A stretch of DNA of 64,000 bases from Candidatus Poribacteria bacterium (GTDB lineage Bacteria > Poribacteria > WGA-4E > WGA-3G): contig PYJD01000025.1 of NCBI GenBank assembly GCA_003635315.1, forward strand, positions 1 to 64,000, in the 5' to 3' direction. The position numbers and the translations under genes were made by a program. Below the pieces are notes generated by a model. The model had not been told where the DNA came from and did not search any database. It saw nothing but the letters and a program-made list of their open reading frames with translations. Each line of letters starts with the position of its first letter. Positions within the stretch are counted from its first letter, which is position 1. Positions 36,184 through 45,968 of the stretch are shown in pieces.

Positions 36184-37665
36184 CTATTCAGTTGCGCCAA
36201 TTGTTGCTGCTTGTGGTGCACGAGTAGGAAGATCTTTCTTCGCTAATGTGTCTTCAGGTACATAACCGGAGTAATCGGAAATCTTACCGTGTGTAAGAGC
36301 ATAAACGACTACGTTCGTCATGAAACGATAGACACCAGGCGAATAGTGTACACTCCGTGTTGGGAGACTTACAGCTTCCATAGCACACATATAATCACGT
36401 CTGACAACAATAACAGATAATTTATCACCGACCGAGAATCCTTCAAGATAATTCCGTTTTGGCGGACGTGTACCCCACCAGAAGATGTCGAAACCGACTG
36501 GGGGTCCACCCATTTCATAGAAATTATCATAGACCTCGTGTGTGTTATCAATCCGCTCAATTTGATATTCAGGCATGACATAACGCATTTGTGCGATGAA
36601 CAAACGTACCATTGCTTGTGCAGGAGCATTCACACCGCAGTCATCAAACACGAGGAACCCACCTCTTTCAACAAGGTATTTTCGGAGTCCGGCAGCTTCC
36701 GCTTCATTAAAGCGGCTATCCATTTTACCGCCACCAAACTGTTTTCCGAGGAGGTTTCGTGATCTGGTGAGTGATGGATCGTGACCTGTCATAAACGCAA
36801 GAGGCGTTTTGAATAGGTTTGTATCAGTCAACTTGAGAGCTCCACCTTCAACGTTAATATCGGCTTTGATTTTGGTTTTCTCATTTAGCCATTTTGTAAG
36901 AGCATTGAGTGAGGAGGAGTCTGCCCACCAGTCAGATAGGGTATGTCGAATCCGTGCGAAACGGAGTACACCGCGGATGTCTTTGCCTTTTCCAATAACC
37001 TTTCCGCCGGGTTCACCTTTGGGTAGGGGTGGTACTTCAACGTTACCGAGTGTGATGCTTTCTGCAACATCACCAAGGGCATCACGGGCAACACCGACAT
37101 TCTCAACCATTGTCAGTCCTGGGGGCCGTTGGAATGTCACTTTAACCTGAACTGGACTTCCAGCTATACCGCGGGCAATGTTTGCAGGACCAGCAGATGG
37201 TGCTGATGCAGCGGGACCGGCGAATGCTAAAGCACTCGGTGCGTCTGATACCGGTAAATCTGTATGTGTAACTACCTCAGGAACAGGGGCGTTCGGGTTC
37301 ACTACTTTCGGTACATTTGGATTAATGGGGGCATCAACCTTGACGGCTTGATTAGAAAATTCCAATACCGTTTGTGGTGTTACATTAGGAGTCTTTGGTG
37401 CGAAAGCAGTAGTAAGACGCGGTTGTACCTGAATTTGCTCAACAATAACCGTATTTTCTTGCGGCACAATAGGTTTGATTTCGCGTCGGGGTGTAGGTTT
37501 ACGAACTTTTGGCTTCGGTGGATCCGGTGGATCAAACGTCTCCACTCCAACAAGGTCCTTAAATGTTTGCGTCTTTGTAACTAAGTATAGTCCAGCAATC
37601 GCAATTAAAATGCCGTGGAGTAGGAGCGAAGTCATCAGTGCGCCTGACGTTCTCTTTGCGCTCAT
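36184..37665 (-). CDS. TonB-like N-terminus fused to DUF4159 domain
   Basis: The 493-aa protein starts with a short cytosolic end, one transmembrane helix (MTSLLLHGILIAIAGLYLV), and a long Pro-rich linker (DPPDPPKPKVRKPTPRR), the layout of TonB-type energy transducers. The C-terminal half (about residues 230-460: VLRFARIRHTLSDWW, YLVERGGFLVFDDCG, DIFWWGTRPPKRNYLEG) is a DUF4159 domain, found in envelope proteins of environmental bacteria with unknown function. A periplasmic protein tied to the inner membrane is implied. A strong terminator follows at 36103-36149. Confidence 0.8.
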   Translation of the reverse strand: MSAKRTSGALMTSLLLHGILIAIAGLYLVTKTQTFKDLVGVETFDPPDPPKPKVRKPTPRREIKPIVPQENTVIVEQIQVQPRLTTAFAPKTPNVTPQTVLEFSNQAVKVDAPINPNVPKVVNPNAPVPEVVTHTDLPVSDAPSALAFAGPAASAPSAGPANIARGIAGSPVQVKVTFQRPPGLTMVENVGVARDALGDVAESITLGNVEVPPLPKGEPGGKVIGKGKDIRGVLRFARIRHTLSDWWADSSSLNALTKWLNEKTKIKADINVEGGALKLTDTNLFKTPLAFMTGHDPSLTRSRNLLGKQFGGGKMDSRFNEAEAAGLRKYLVERGGFLVFDDCGVNAPAQAMVRLFIAQMRYVMPEYQIERIDNTHEVYDNFYEMGGPPVGFDIFWWGTRPPKRNYLEGFSVGDKLSVIVVRRDYMCAMEAVSLPTRSVHYSPGVYRFMTNVVVYALTHGKISDYSGYVPEDTLAKKDLPTRAPQAATIGATE

Positions 37666-37860
37666 TATTTCACCTCATTAATTTGTAGGTTTTTTGACTT
37701 CATAACTAACAATTTCATAACTAACAACTAAAATAAAAAGATTTTTGACTTAGCCTTACGCAGTTATATGCAATTTGTATGCCATTAAATAGCATGTGAT
37801 AATCGTTGATTGTTTTACTTAAGGGTTTCAGAAATGCACGTAACTGTACATTTATAATAG

Positions 37861-37888
37861 TTAAGCTGCCCCATTTTGTGCAGCTTAA
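37861..37888 (-). terminator. Hairpin at the end of the lipoprotein gene
   Basis: TTAAGCTGC (37861-37869) pairs with GCAGCTTAA (37880-37888) and includes the stop codon of the upstream gene. Little T-run follows, so a weak terminator at most. Confidence 0.35.
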
Positions 37889-38547
37889 TCAACTTTAGCA
37901 TCTGGATCTGTAAAATAACTACTGATAAGTGGTTCTCCACCGCGTTTAGCAATAGCGGGTTGTGTCATACTGTCGACTTCCTGGATTTTCCATTCATCTT
38001 TTTTCTTTATAAGGTATACTAACGTTAATCCTGGATTTTGTCCTTTATAGCACATTGCGCCTTTAGCACTCGCCTCTAATTCTCTTGCATTGGTCTTTCT
38101 CTTTCTTATCCAGAATTCAGAGAATCGGTCTGTGGGTCCCCATTTTGCTCCTGCTGTACCTATACCTTTCCACAATCCTTCAATATTTGATTTGATTTTT
38201 GGCCAACTTATGACTGGTGGCACCTGTTCATTTTCACCACCGGCTACCCATACAACAGCAAATTCAGCATTCGTGGATGTTTCCCATGTTTTTTCTAAAG
38301 CCTTTATATCGTTGGCATTAAAAGCTTTGTAAAATTCACTGAAGACTTCTTGAATAGCCTCTTTTTCCGCATCAAAATCAATCGGTTTACTTGTTGCAAC
38401 GATCGGTTCTTCGGTTGGTTCTGTTGAAGTTGTTTCAACCGGTTTTTCAGTTTCTGTATCCTCATCACTTCCACACCCACTACAAATAATGCTCGTAATA
38501 CTTATAGTGAAGAGAATCACTAAAAACCATGTAAATTTCTGCTTCAA
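37885..38547 (-). CDS. Lipoprotein with SnoaL/NTF2-like domain
   Basis: The 220-aa protein has a lipobox (IICSGCGS), a Thr/Glu-rich linker to about residue 50, then AEKEAIQEVFSEFYKAFNANDIKALEKTW, the usual opening of NTF2/SnoaL-like folds, ending LVYLIKKKDEWKIQEVDSM. The fold commonly binds small hydrophobic ligands or forms interaction domains. No active-site residues can be assigned. It stands alone on the minus strand. Confidence 0.75.
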   Translation of the reverse strand: MKQKFTWFLVILFTISITSIICSGCGSDEDTETEKPVETTSTEPTEEPIVATSKPIDFDAEKEAIQEVFSEFYKAFNANDIKALEKTWETSTNAEFAVVWVAGGENEQVPPVISWPKIKSNIEGLWKGIGTAGAKWGPTDRFSEFWIRKRKTNARELEASAKGAMCYKGQNPGLTLVYLIKKKDEWKIQEVDSMTQPAIAKRGGEPLISSYFTDPDAKVD

Positions 38548-38689
38548 TTCTATATTTCTCCTTAATAATATTGTCTATATACGACTTTGAAATATTACAT
38601 TTTTAACCTATTATTTTACTCTCTGTGATTAATTATGTCAAGAAAATAGTTAGTTGGCATTATATTCGAGTCGAGACATCCATATCTAA

Positions 38690-39880
38690 TTAGGATTTAA
38701 CTGTTTCTCCATTGTTAATTGTATCAATCACATCTTGTACTGTTATTTTTGCCATACATCCCTCCGAACCCAATTGGCATATATCCCCACTGCACGGTTT
38801 GCAATCCTGTTTCTTCCAAATGTAATGACATCTATCACCGACAGGTGCAAATCGATTTGGATTTCCTGGACCAAAAAGGCCTATAGTCTGAATGCCAACT
38901 GCTGCGGCAAGATGCATTGGTCCACTGTCGTTTCCTATGAACAGTTTGGATCGTTGTAGGATTGATGCTAACTGGGGTATGGTCGTTAACCCCGCAATAT
39001 TGTGTGATTTCCCTTGCATCAGTTCTTGGATCTTCTGGATAATCTCGATTTCATCCTTAACTCCTACGAAGAGAATCTGCGCTCTTTTCTTCTTGATTAG
39101 CCAATCCCCTAATTCAGCGAAATTCTCTGGTTTCCATCTTTTTATGGCTATCGGTGATCCCGGGTGTATAGCAATAATCGGTATTTTATGATTCATCTCA
39201 TGTTCAGTTAGGAATTGAATTGTCCAATCACTATTTTCTTTGGTAATAGAGAACAGAGTATCTGTTATAGGTGTTTGGATACCTGCTTTGTTTAGAACAT
39301 CAAGATTCCGTATTGTTTCGTGTGTGCCACTAAATTTATTAAATCCTAACTTATTCGTAATTTGGAAGTAAGAACGACAAAGTCGTTTCGGGGTAAGTCT
39401 AAATAGTGAAAACAAAACTGTTCGCCAATCTCCTCGTAGGTCTATAAGTAGAACATATTTCTGTTGACGGAGAAATTTGTAGAGACGAAATGCGTCTGAT
39501 ATAGAAGTAGGGTGTCCGGTTCTGGTAAATGTGGGTGAATTATATATAAATACCTGTGTCACATGAGGGTTATTTTCAAGAATTACCTGACTCCATTTCC
39601 CTGTTAACGCATGTATTTCAGAATCGGGGTAAGCCTTCTTCAGATTTGAAAAAACAGGGGTTGATAGTAAGACATCACCTATGTGATCAAGTTTGATCAC
39701 GAGTATACGTTTCGGAGTGAAGTCTTTTGAAAGACTATTACGATAAAGCAGGAATTGGACAGTTGCCGAAGCAATGAGGGTGAGTATTTCTGAAATCTGC
39801 CTAAACATTTCTGGCAGTTTAGCAGGTTCTGTGTGAAGTGTCAATAAAGTAAGAAGAATACATAATCTTGTAGGTGGCAA
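38690..39880 (-). CDS. Glycosyltransferase family 9 (heptosyltransferase-like)
   Basis: The 396-aa protein contains KRILVIKLDHIGDVLLSTPVF (near residue 57) and, in the second half, IAIHPGSPIAIKRWKPENFAELGDWL, LFIGNDSGPMHLAAAVGIQTIGLFGPGNP, the LPS heptosyltransferase II/ADP-heptose family signature. Several Cys at the C-terminus (CKPCSGDICQLGSEGC) are common in this family. It would add a sugar to LPS or another surface glycan. The first ~50 residues (TTG start at 39880) are not conserved by eye. An ATG at 39808 is the alternative start. Confidence 0.88.
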   Translation of the reverse strand: MPPTRLCILLTLLTLHTEPAKLPEMFRQISEILTLIASATVQFLLYRNSLSKDFTPKRILVIKLDHIGDVLLSTPVFSNLKKAYPDSEIHALTGKWSQVILENNPHVTQVFIYNSPTFTRTGHPTSISDAFRLYKFLRQQKYVLLIDLRGDWRTVLFSLFRLTPKRLCRSYFQITNKLGFNKFSGTHETIRNLDVLNKAGIQTPITDTLFSITKENSDWTIQFLTEHEMNHKIPIIAIHPGSPIAIKRWKPENFAELGDWLIKKKRAQILFVGVKDEIEIIQKIQELMQGKSHNIAGLTTIPQLASILQRSKLFIGNDSGPMHLAAAVGIQTIGLFGPGNPNRFAPVGDRCHYIWKKQDCKPCSGDICQLGSEGCMAKITVQDVIDTINNGETVKS

Positions 39881-40162
39881 CTTAGGTTATTAATAGGGTT
39901 ATTCAGATTTAAGATTCTTTAACTGGTGCTTATCGCTTAATGGTATATCGTAGGGCAGGTTCCCTCCCCCGTCATACCTCATACCCTAAGAAGGATTGTT
40001 CATTTTGTGTACTGCTTGTCGTGACTAAATGTCTTCTATCGGACGGGGAGACTCCGTCCCTACGAAAACTATTGTAAAAAATTGATTCCGATATACCGAC
40101 AACAAAATAGTCCTATTATCAAGAGGACTTATCATGGAAATGCGTGACTCTGGGTAGTATCA

Positions 40163-41176
40163 CTAATCACTACGTTTGAGTTGTCCCCATTGTATTGAAA
40201 GTTTACCGTTAGGCATTACGTCTAATGCTACATCGTCTATCCAATCTACATAACTTCCTACTAAACCATCTATGAGTTTAGTAAATTTTTTATCACCAAT
40301 ACGGTACCGAAAAATACATCTTGTGTTGGTCTCACGGTCCCTTACAGAAAAAATAATCTCATGTCCAGGTGATATCCAACACATTTTACTGATTTGATAC
40401 CGTATGGGTATTGGGATAATGAGTTGAATCTCTTTTGTAAATACATTATAAATCACAAGTCGTTCTGCTACTACTATCCGTTTTCTATTGATAAGTTCAT
40501 ATTCAACTTCAGCATATAGAATTGTATCACCATCTGGGGACCATTTTGGACAGTATTTGTAAATACCATCAGCAGGTATAAGATGCTTCTGATTCCTCCC
40601 ATCAGCATCCATTGTATAGATTGTTCTTCCAACTCCTGGAACTGCTTGTTGATAAGTAATTTGTTTTCCATTTGGAGACCAATCTGGGGCAGCAGATAAG
40701 CCCCCTAATAATGCATTGTGAGTTAGTTGTTCTACATCCAAACTTGCAACATCTATTTTGAATATATCAATCTTACCGGATCGAGTGCTGACAAAAGCGA
40801 TGAATCTTCCATCTGGTGACCATGTTAGATCTCCACCATCTTGTTTCGGGTGATCAGTGAGTCTAAGTTCGAAAGTTCCGTTTATAGCTTTAATAAATAG
40901 ATCGGTTTGTCTAACCGTAGTCAGAGCGATATCAAGATCTCTTGCAAAAGCAATAGCTTTTCCATTGGGAGCCCACATTGGACTTGTTTCAGAATAAGGA
41001 GTATCTGTAAGTTTTCGGATATCACTCCCATCATCGTTCATCATAAAGATATTATAGTCCCAATCTTTCCCAGGGGTAAAAGTGGTTCCGAGTGTAGAGT
41101 CAAAAAGTATCTTTGCAGATACAAGCGAGGTAAGTAAGAATAAACACAAACAACTGATAAGATATTTCGCTATCAT
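40163..41176 (-). CDS. Secreted TolB-like (PD40) beta-propeller with C-terminal KL..WG.LK tail
   Basis: The 337-aa protein has a signal peptide (residues 1-21), then about five PD40/TolB propeller blades (MWAPNGKAIAFARD, LTWSPDGRFIAFVSTRSG, DWSPNGKQITYQQ, KWSPDGDTILYAE). The last 15 residues, NGKLSIQWGQLKRSD, match the tail seen on four other secreted proteins here. It is probably exposed at the surface and may bind a partner rather than act as an enzyme. Upstream (41177-41777) is only repeats. Confidence 0.78.
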   Translation of the reverse strand: MIAKYLISCLCLFLLTSLVSAKILFDSTLGTTFTPGKDWDYNIFMMNDDGSDIRKLTDTPYSETSPMWAPNGKAIAFARDLDIALTTVRQTDLFIKAINGTFELRLTDHPKQDGGDLTWSPDGRFIAFVSTRSGKIDIFKIDVASLDVEQLTHNALLGGLSAAPDWSPNGKQITYQQAVPGVGRTIYTMDADGRNQKHLIPADGIYKYCPKWSPDGDTILYAEVEYELINRKRIVVAERLVIYNVFTKEIQLIIPIPIRYQISKMCWISPGHEIIFSVRDRETNTRCIFRYRIGDKKFTKLIDGLVGSYVDWIDDVALDVMPNGKLSIQWGQLKRSD

Positions 41177-41427
41177 CAGATTCTCCTTTCGCTGTCATCA
41201 CATTTCCCTATTTATCATAGGACTTAGGCAAATTCCTTCCTTTCCTGCAGAATTGGAATGCAGGTAGGATGGAAGTGTGGATGGCGTGTTCCATCCTACC
41301 CTGTATTCCATCCTTTCATACGAATACTCTCTTTCTGTGTAAGTCCTGTTGATTATGGTAGATTATACAATTAATTCCACATACTGTCTTGTAGGCAGGG
41401 AATGCCCAATAAGGTATTCATACCCAC

Positions 41428-41555
41428 CGAATTCCATACGCGGATTCGGCGTTGATTTGGACGAATTCCATACGCGGATTCGGCGTTGATTTGGGTGAAT
41501 GCTAAACAGCATTCATACCCACCGAATTCCACACGCGGATTCGGTGTTGATTTTG
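41428..41555 (+). repeat. Three near-identical copies of a 33-34 bp repeat
   Basis: Copies at 41428-41460, 41461-41494 and 41522-41555 read ...GAATTCCAtACGCGGATTCG... and end GTTGATTTgG. Between copies 2 and 3 lies a GAATGCTAAACAGCATTC hairpin, and another (GAATGTCTAAATGACATTC) follows. Related single copies: 838-870, 1014-1040, 45548, 45867, 53303, 58384. The 67-codon minus-strand frame here is formed by the repeats. The rest of 41177-41777 shows no gene. Confidence 0.7.
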
Positions 41556-41777
41556 GGGAATGTCTAAATGACATTCATACCGTTGATTCCTTGATTTGAA
41601 TTCAGATTCCCGATTATGAAAGGGTTTGATCGCGATTCGGAGATCGTTCCCGACGAATACCAAAAGCGTATTCGACGTTGATTCACAAGTAAGGTGTGTA
41701 TTTATGTCAATATTTCACCATATAGGAAATTCGTCATTCACAGTAATTGTATAAATAGTACCGTAAGTTGGTTGTAT

Positions 41778-42140
41778 TTACCATTCAAAAGTTATTGAGT
41801 CCGAATATAGTTCCCATGTATCCGAGCCTTTTCCACTGGTTACTACAAGTCGGGTATACCCGCCAACCTCATACCATTCTCCATCTCTTAGATCGTAATT
41901 AGGAAGGTGATGATTTTGAAAACCTGAATCAGAGGAATGGTAATCAGGCCAATTGTTATCATCTTCATCAATCGGATCTAAGAGACCACTACCCACACCT
42001 TTACTCTCATCAATATTTTCTCCTGCTTTTTTCGCCGCATTATCATATTCTGATAACCATTGTTTATACTCGTATTCGTAATTACAACTTTTAGCTTCAT
42101 CAAAGTTATAGACGTCATAGCTATGATCTGTTATAGACAT
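41778..42140 (-). CDS. Small acidic protein of unknown function
   Basis: The 120-aa product, MSITDHSYDVYNFDEAKSC..., is very rich in Asp, Glu and Tyr, with no signal peptide, no membrane helix and no motif I know. The end (GYTRLVVTSGKGSDTWELYS) could be a beta-strand domain. Low-complexity composition and lack of a clear ribosome site make it a weak call, though the frame is long for chance in AT-rich DNA. Confidence 0.35.
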   Translation of the reverse strand: MSITDHSYDVYNFDEAKSCNYEYEYKQWLSEYDNAAKKAGENIDESKGVGSGLLDPIDEDDNNWPDYHSSDSGFQNHHLPNYDLRDGEWYEVGGYTRLVVTSGKGSDTWELYSDSITFEW

Positions 42141-42439
42141 AGTACGGATTCCATTGAACCAATATAGATATGGGTTAACACTCTATTGGTTTCGTACCTC
42201 AACCCAACCTAAAAGAAGGGCACTTGGCGAAGCATTTGCATTTTGTGGAACATTGATAAACAGGAAGAGAATGATTATGGTAATTAACTCTTATCATCCC
42301 TTTTCAACCGTTGACATACGGCAAAAGGATATGCTATCATTCTCCGATAGGTGGTGTAGATGTATCTAAACTACATCTAATTATGTTATATCTTACAACA
42401 ACGACAGAATACATTTGAAACGTTTCAAGGATATAACCA

Positions 42440-43612
42440 GTGAGTCCGATAGCACAAAAGACACTTTTCGATCTAACCCAAGATGGTTTAGTCATTGGGA
42501 ATAAACTTAAACCTTTATATCCTGAGTTTGATGTTTCTGCTTTTGTATCCGATGTACGTAAAGAGATGCAGAATCAGACAATCTACAACGTAACAAATGC
42601 TATCGGCAAAGTCTTACGCCATCACCTACCTCAGAACTATCCTGAAGCACTCTCCATTCTGATGGAGTATGTTAAAATAGAATCCCCAAAAACTCCCAGT
42701 AAAAACCCAACTCCCGAATTAGAACTAAGTCTACGACCTATATCTCATTTCCTGAGTTTATACGGTCTTGAAGATATTACGACATCTTTGAATGCATTTG
42801 GTGAACTCTCAAAATACCGATGTACCCGTGGTGGTCAAATCCGTGAGTTCATAATACAACATCCTGATGAATGCTTCCGACAATTCGGAGTATGGGCAAA
42901 AAATGAGAATCCCAATCTACGATTGTTCGTTGCAGCTGCGCTCTCTATGCGGGGTACATGGCAAAAATGGTTGCGTCCATATATTTCTGATCCACAACCC
43001 ATATTAAACATATTAGACCAACTCTATACCGATCCTGATGAACGTGTTCGAGAACATGTTGCCAAGGATATGCGGGATATCATCAAGGAATTTCCTGAAA
43101 TAGGATACAATACCTTAAAGCAGTGGAGTCATGGTAGTAGCAGTAAAGAAACCCAAAAACTGCTACGTCAAGCACTCAAGTATCAGTTAAAGATTGGCGA
43201 TGAACGTGCCTATAAATTATTGGATTTAGAAGTTCCATCAAAGTTAGGAAAACCAAATATAAAACCCATTGCTTTAAAGTGTAAACAGAATCCGCATCCG
43301 ATTAACGAACCATTTCAGTTTTACTTTAGTTATACAAACGAATCTGAGGATGACCAATCCATCCTCACGTATTATATAATATGCTATAAACGACTTACCG
43401 GACATATCACCCGCAAACGGTATCGTTTAAGTCAACGGAAGTTGAAACCGAAGCAACAAGTTGACTATGAAAAGTCTCTTTTTCCATTACCATCATTAAA
43501 ACAATACCATGATGGGAAAGCAGGTCTTGGTTGGCACCGTTTGGAACTTGAGATAAATGGTGAAGTGATTGATGGGGTTGATTTTCATGTTGTTGCTCCA
43601 ATAAAAAGATGA
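42440..43612 (+). CDS. AlkC-like DNA alkylation repair protein (HEAT repeats + Ig-like tail)
   Basis: The 390-aa protein has an N-terminal HEAT-like helical array (about residues 10-250: FVSDVRKEMQNQTIYNVTNAIGKVL, LRLFVAAALSMRG, DERVREHVAKDMRDI) and a beta-rich C-terminal part from 265 that looks Ig-like. This is the layout of the AlkC group of AlkC/AlkD glycosylases, which remove alkylated purines from DNA. I cannot point to a catalytic residue. Translation starts at a GTG after AAGGATAT. It is directly upstream of the first of two PhyH genes. Confidence 0.65.
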   Translation: MSPIAQKTLFDLTQDGLVIGNKLKPLYPEFDVSAFVSDVRKEMQNQTIYNVTNAIGKVLRHHLPQNYPEALSILMEYVKIESPKTPSKNPTPELELSLRPISHFLSLYGLEDITTSLNAFGELSKYRCTRGGQIREFIIQHPDECFRQFGVWAKNENPNLRLFVAAALSMRGTWQKWLRPYISDPQPILNILDQLYTDPDERVREHVAKDMRDIIKEFPEIGYNTLKQWSHGSSSKETQKLLRQALKYQLKIGDERAYKLLDLEVPSKLGKPNIKPIALKCKQNPHPINEPFQFYFSYTNESEDDQSILTYYIICYKRLTGHITRKRYRLSQRKLKPKQQVDYEKSLFPLPSLKQYHDGKAGLGWHRLELEINGEVIDGVDFHVVAPIKR

Positions 43613-43664
43613 ACTGTGTAGTATCTATCTAATCCTCAAATAACACTTATAGGAAATAACAGAT

Positions 43665-44393
43665 ATGACAGGTGAAGAAAAGTTTCAAGTAGATCTTGAA
43701 GGTTATCTCATTATAAAAAACGTACTAAATGACGATGAAGTTCAAGAGATGAATGCATTTATCGATAAAGGTGAAACAAATGGTCCACCAAGTCTATGGG
43801 GTGAACCGTTTAAACGACTAATTGATCATCCGATAATACTTCCATACCTGATAGAATTATTGGGACCGCATGTCCGTCTTGACCACGATTATTCACTTTT
43901 TATGAACGAAGGTGAAAAACGTGGTAGATTACACGGCGGTGAAGATGGTGGACGGGCAGGTGGAACTGTTGGTGATCATTGGTATAAATATCGGGATGGT
44001 GTGATGCGAAATGGATTGTGTGTAATGACATACAACCTTACAGACGCACCAGATGGAGCTGGTGGATTTGCTTGTATACCTGCAAGCCATAAGAGCAATT
44101 TCGCCCCAGAGATTCCCACTGATGTACGTCAATTTGAACGTCCTGCACATTATGTCGTCCAACCACCACTCGAAGCAGGGGATGTGCTGTTTTTCACCGA
44201 AGCACTGATCCATGGAACTATGCCGTGGAAAGCAAAACATCAGAGACGTGCATTACTTTACAAGTATAGTCCTGGACATTCAGCATGGTCGGGAAATTAT
44301 TATGACATGAGTAAATATAATAATCTCACAGAACAACAGAAACGATTGATGATGGCACCATCAATTGGCAGAAGACCGAGTGTTTTAGAATAA
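43665..44393 (+). CDS. PhyH family dioxygenase (tandem paralog 1)
   Basis: The 242-aa protein fits the PhyH fold: LEGYLIIKNVLN at the start, LHGGED (H90 with an acidic partner at 93/94), GAGGFACIPASHKSN, GDVLFFTEALIHGTMPW with distal H183, and QRRALLYKYSP for the 2-oxoglutarate Arg. It is very close to the next gene (44740). Both begin MTGEEKFQVDLEGYLIIKNV, and their downstream spacers are also duplicated. Substrate unknown. Spacing to the AlkC-like gene upstream is 52 bp. Confidence 0.85.
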   Translation: MTGEEKFQVDLEGYLIIKNVLNDDEVQEMNAFIDKGETNGPPSLWGEPFKRLIDHPIILPYLIELLGPHVRLDHDYSLFMNEGEKRGRLHGGEDGGRAGGTVGDHWYKYRDGVMRNGLCVMTYNLTDAPDGAGGFACIPASHKSNFAPEIPTDVRQFERPAHYVVQPPLEAGDVLFFTEALIHGTMPWKAKHQRRALLYKYSPGHSAWSGNYYDMSKYNNLTEQQKRLMMAPSIGRRPSVLE

Positions 44394-44542
44394 CCAAGAC
44401 TTACGCACATCCGAGGTAGGAGCGGTTTCATGAAGATTAAGTGATTAATTCAGTAAATTATCAACGTGCGATAAATCACACTACTACGAACCAGCCTGTT
44501 TGTAGTAGGGCAATTCATTGCCCGTCAATTACCCAAAGTATT

Positions 44543-44662
44543 ATTTATAGTAAAGTAAATAATTAATGAGACATTTCAACGTTTACGAAGAACGTCCATC
44601 GTAGGGGCGAGGTCACCTCGCCCGATGTAAAATGTACAATTAATTCAAGAGTTTACTATAAT
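44543..44662. repeat. Miniature inverted-repeat element, family A, copy 2 (different core)
   Basis: The ends ATTTATAGTAAA and TTTACTATAAT match copies at 665-807 and 45699-45840, but the core is GTAGGGGCGAGGTCACCTCG instead of the GGAACTCCGATTC hairpin. Ahead of it lies a TGTAGTAGGGCAATTCATTG block also found at 45656. This shows core exchange between elements with the same ends. Confidence 0.65.
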
Positions 44663-44739
44663 CTTCATTAACCGGTCTGGATGTTCGTACCAAACTTGCA
44701 TAACCCTTAAAACTATAAATAAAAAAGGAATGAATTCTC

Positions 44740-45474
44740 ATGACAGGTGAAGAGAAATTTCAGGTTGACCTTGAAGGTTATCTTATAATTAAGAATGTAT
44801 TGACATCCGATGAATTGGATGAGATGAACGCATTCATTGATAATGGTGGTTTGCAAGGTCCACCAAGCCTCTGGGGTGAACCGTTTAAAAGATTGATAGA
44901 CCATCCAACAATATTGCCTTATCTTATAGATCTTTTAGGACCAAATGTCCGACTTGATCACGATTATCCCATTTTCCTAAACGATGGTGAAGGACGCGGT
45001 GGACTACACGGGGGTGAAGACGGTGGAAGACCCGGCGGGCCTGAAGGTGACCATTGGTACAAATATCGTGATGGTATCATGCGGAATGGCTTATGTGTTA
45101 TGACCTATAACTTAGCCGATGCACCAGAAGGTGCAGGTGGATTTGCATGTATTCCTGGAAGTCATAAAAGTCACTTCTTGCGTGAAATACCTTCAGAAGT
45201 ACGGAGTTTTGAACGTCCTACACACTATGTAATACAACCCGCTCTTGAAGCGGGAGATGTTCTATTCTTCACGGAAGCACTTATCCATGGCACCATGCAG
45301 TGGAAAGCGAATCATCAACGCCGTGCACTGTTGTATAAATATAGTCCTGGACATTCTGCTTGGTCAGGTAATTATTATGATATAAGCAAATACGGAGAAT
45401 TGACCGAACAACAGCAACGCATGCTCTTACCTCCATCTATCGGTGGTAGACCACGTGTCATAGAGAACAATTAA
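44740..45474 (+). CDS. PhyH family dioxygenase (tandem paralog 2)
   Basis: The 244-aa tandem duplicate of 43665-44393 keeps every motif named there (LHGGED, FTEALIHGTM, QRRALLYKYSP) but differs around residues 20-40 and at the C-terminus (GRPRVIENN). Ribosome site: AAAAAAGGAATG ahead of the ATG. The two paralogs may act on different forms of one substrate. No biosynthetic partner lies next to them. Confidence 0.85.
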   Translation: MTGEEKFQVDLEGYLIIKNVLTSDELDEMNAFIDNGGLQGPPSLWGEPFKRLIDHPTILPYLIDLLGPNVRLDHDYPIFLNDGEGRGGLHGGEDGGRPGGPEGDHWYKYRDGIMRNGLCVMTYNLADAPEGAGGFACIPGSHKSHFLREIPSEVRSFERPTHYVIQPALEAGDVLFFTEALIHGTMQWKANHQRRALLYKYSPGHSAWSGNYYDISKYGELTEQQQRMLLPPSIGGRPRVIENN

Positions 45475-45698
45475 GTGAACGAGAATTCGGGTTAAGCAAT
45501 ATTTGGCATGGATGGTTAAATCTGTTAAGTTTACGATTGATTAAGGATTCGGCGTTGATTTGTCCGAATTCCCAGTGAATGTCTTATGAAGATTAATTTA
45601 TTCATTCTGAAATTTCTCAACGGGTGATAAAACGTTTTACTACGAACCAAGCTGTTTGTAGTAGGGCAATTCATTGCCCGTTAATTACCCAAAGTATT

Positions 45699-45840
45699 AT
45701 TTATAGTGAACATAGAAAATAATAACACAAAATCCCTGTAGGAGCGATCTCCGAATCGCGATTTAACTCAGTGATAGTCGCGAATCGGAGTTCCCTCCTA
45801 CATTTCAAAATGTTCCATTAATTCAAAAGGTTACTATAAT
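45699..45840. repeat. Miniature inverted-repeat element, family A, copy 3
   Basis: The 142-bp unit is the reverse orientation of 665-807: left end ATTTATAGTGAACAT, hairpin arms CTGTAGGAGCGATCTCCG and CGGAGTTCCCTCCTAC, right end GTTACTATAAT. A family B end (TTAGAAATGGTATTAG) follows at 45932. The whole 45475-45968 gap is repeats, also CGAATTCCAAAAGCGGATTC at about 45867, with no gene. Confidence 0.7.
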
Positions 45841-45968
45841 CTCCATATGGCATTCATACCCGACGAATTCCAAAAGCGGATTCGGCATTGATTCCTTGAT
45901 TTGGAATTACGGAATAATGTTATTTTATCAATTAGAAATGGTATTAGTAGTGGAACAAAGGAATCTTT

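Noticed and set aside
41371-41574. Minus-strand 67-codon frame
   Set aside because: Made of the three CGCGGATTCGG repeats. No ribosome site.
42154-42369. Plus-strand 71-codon frame
   Set aside because: No motif and no ribosome site. It lies in a spacer before the GTG start of the AlkC-like gene.
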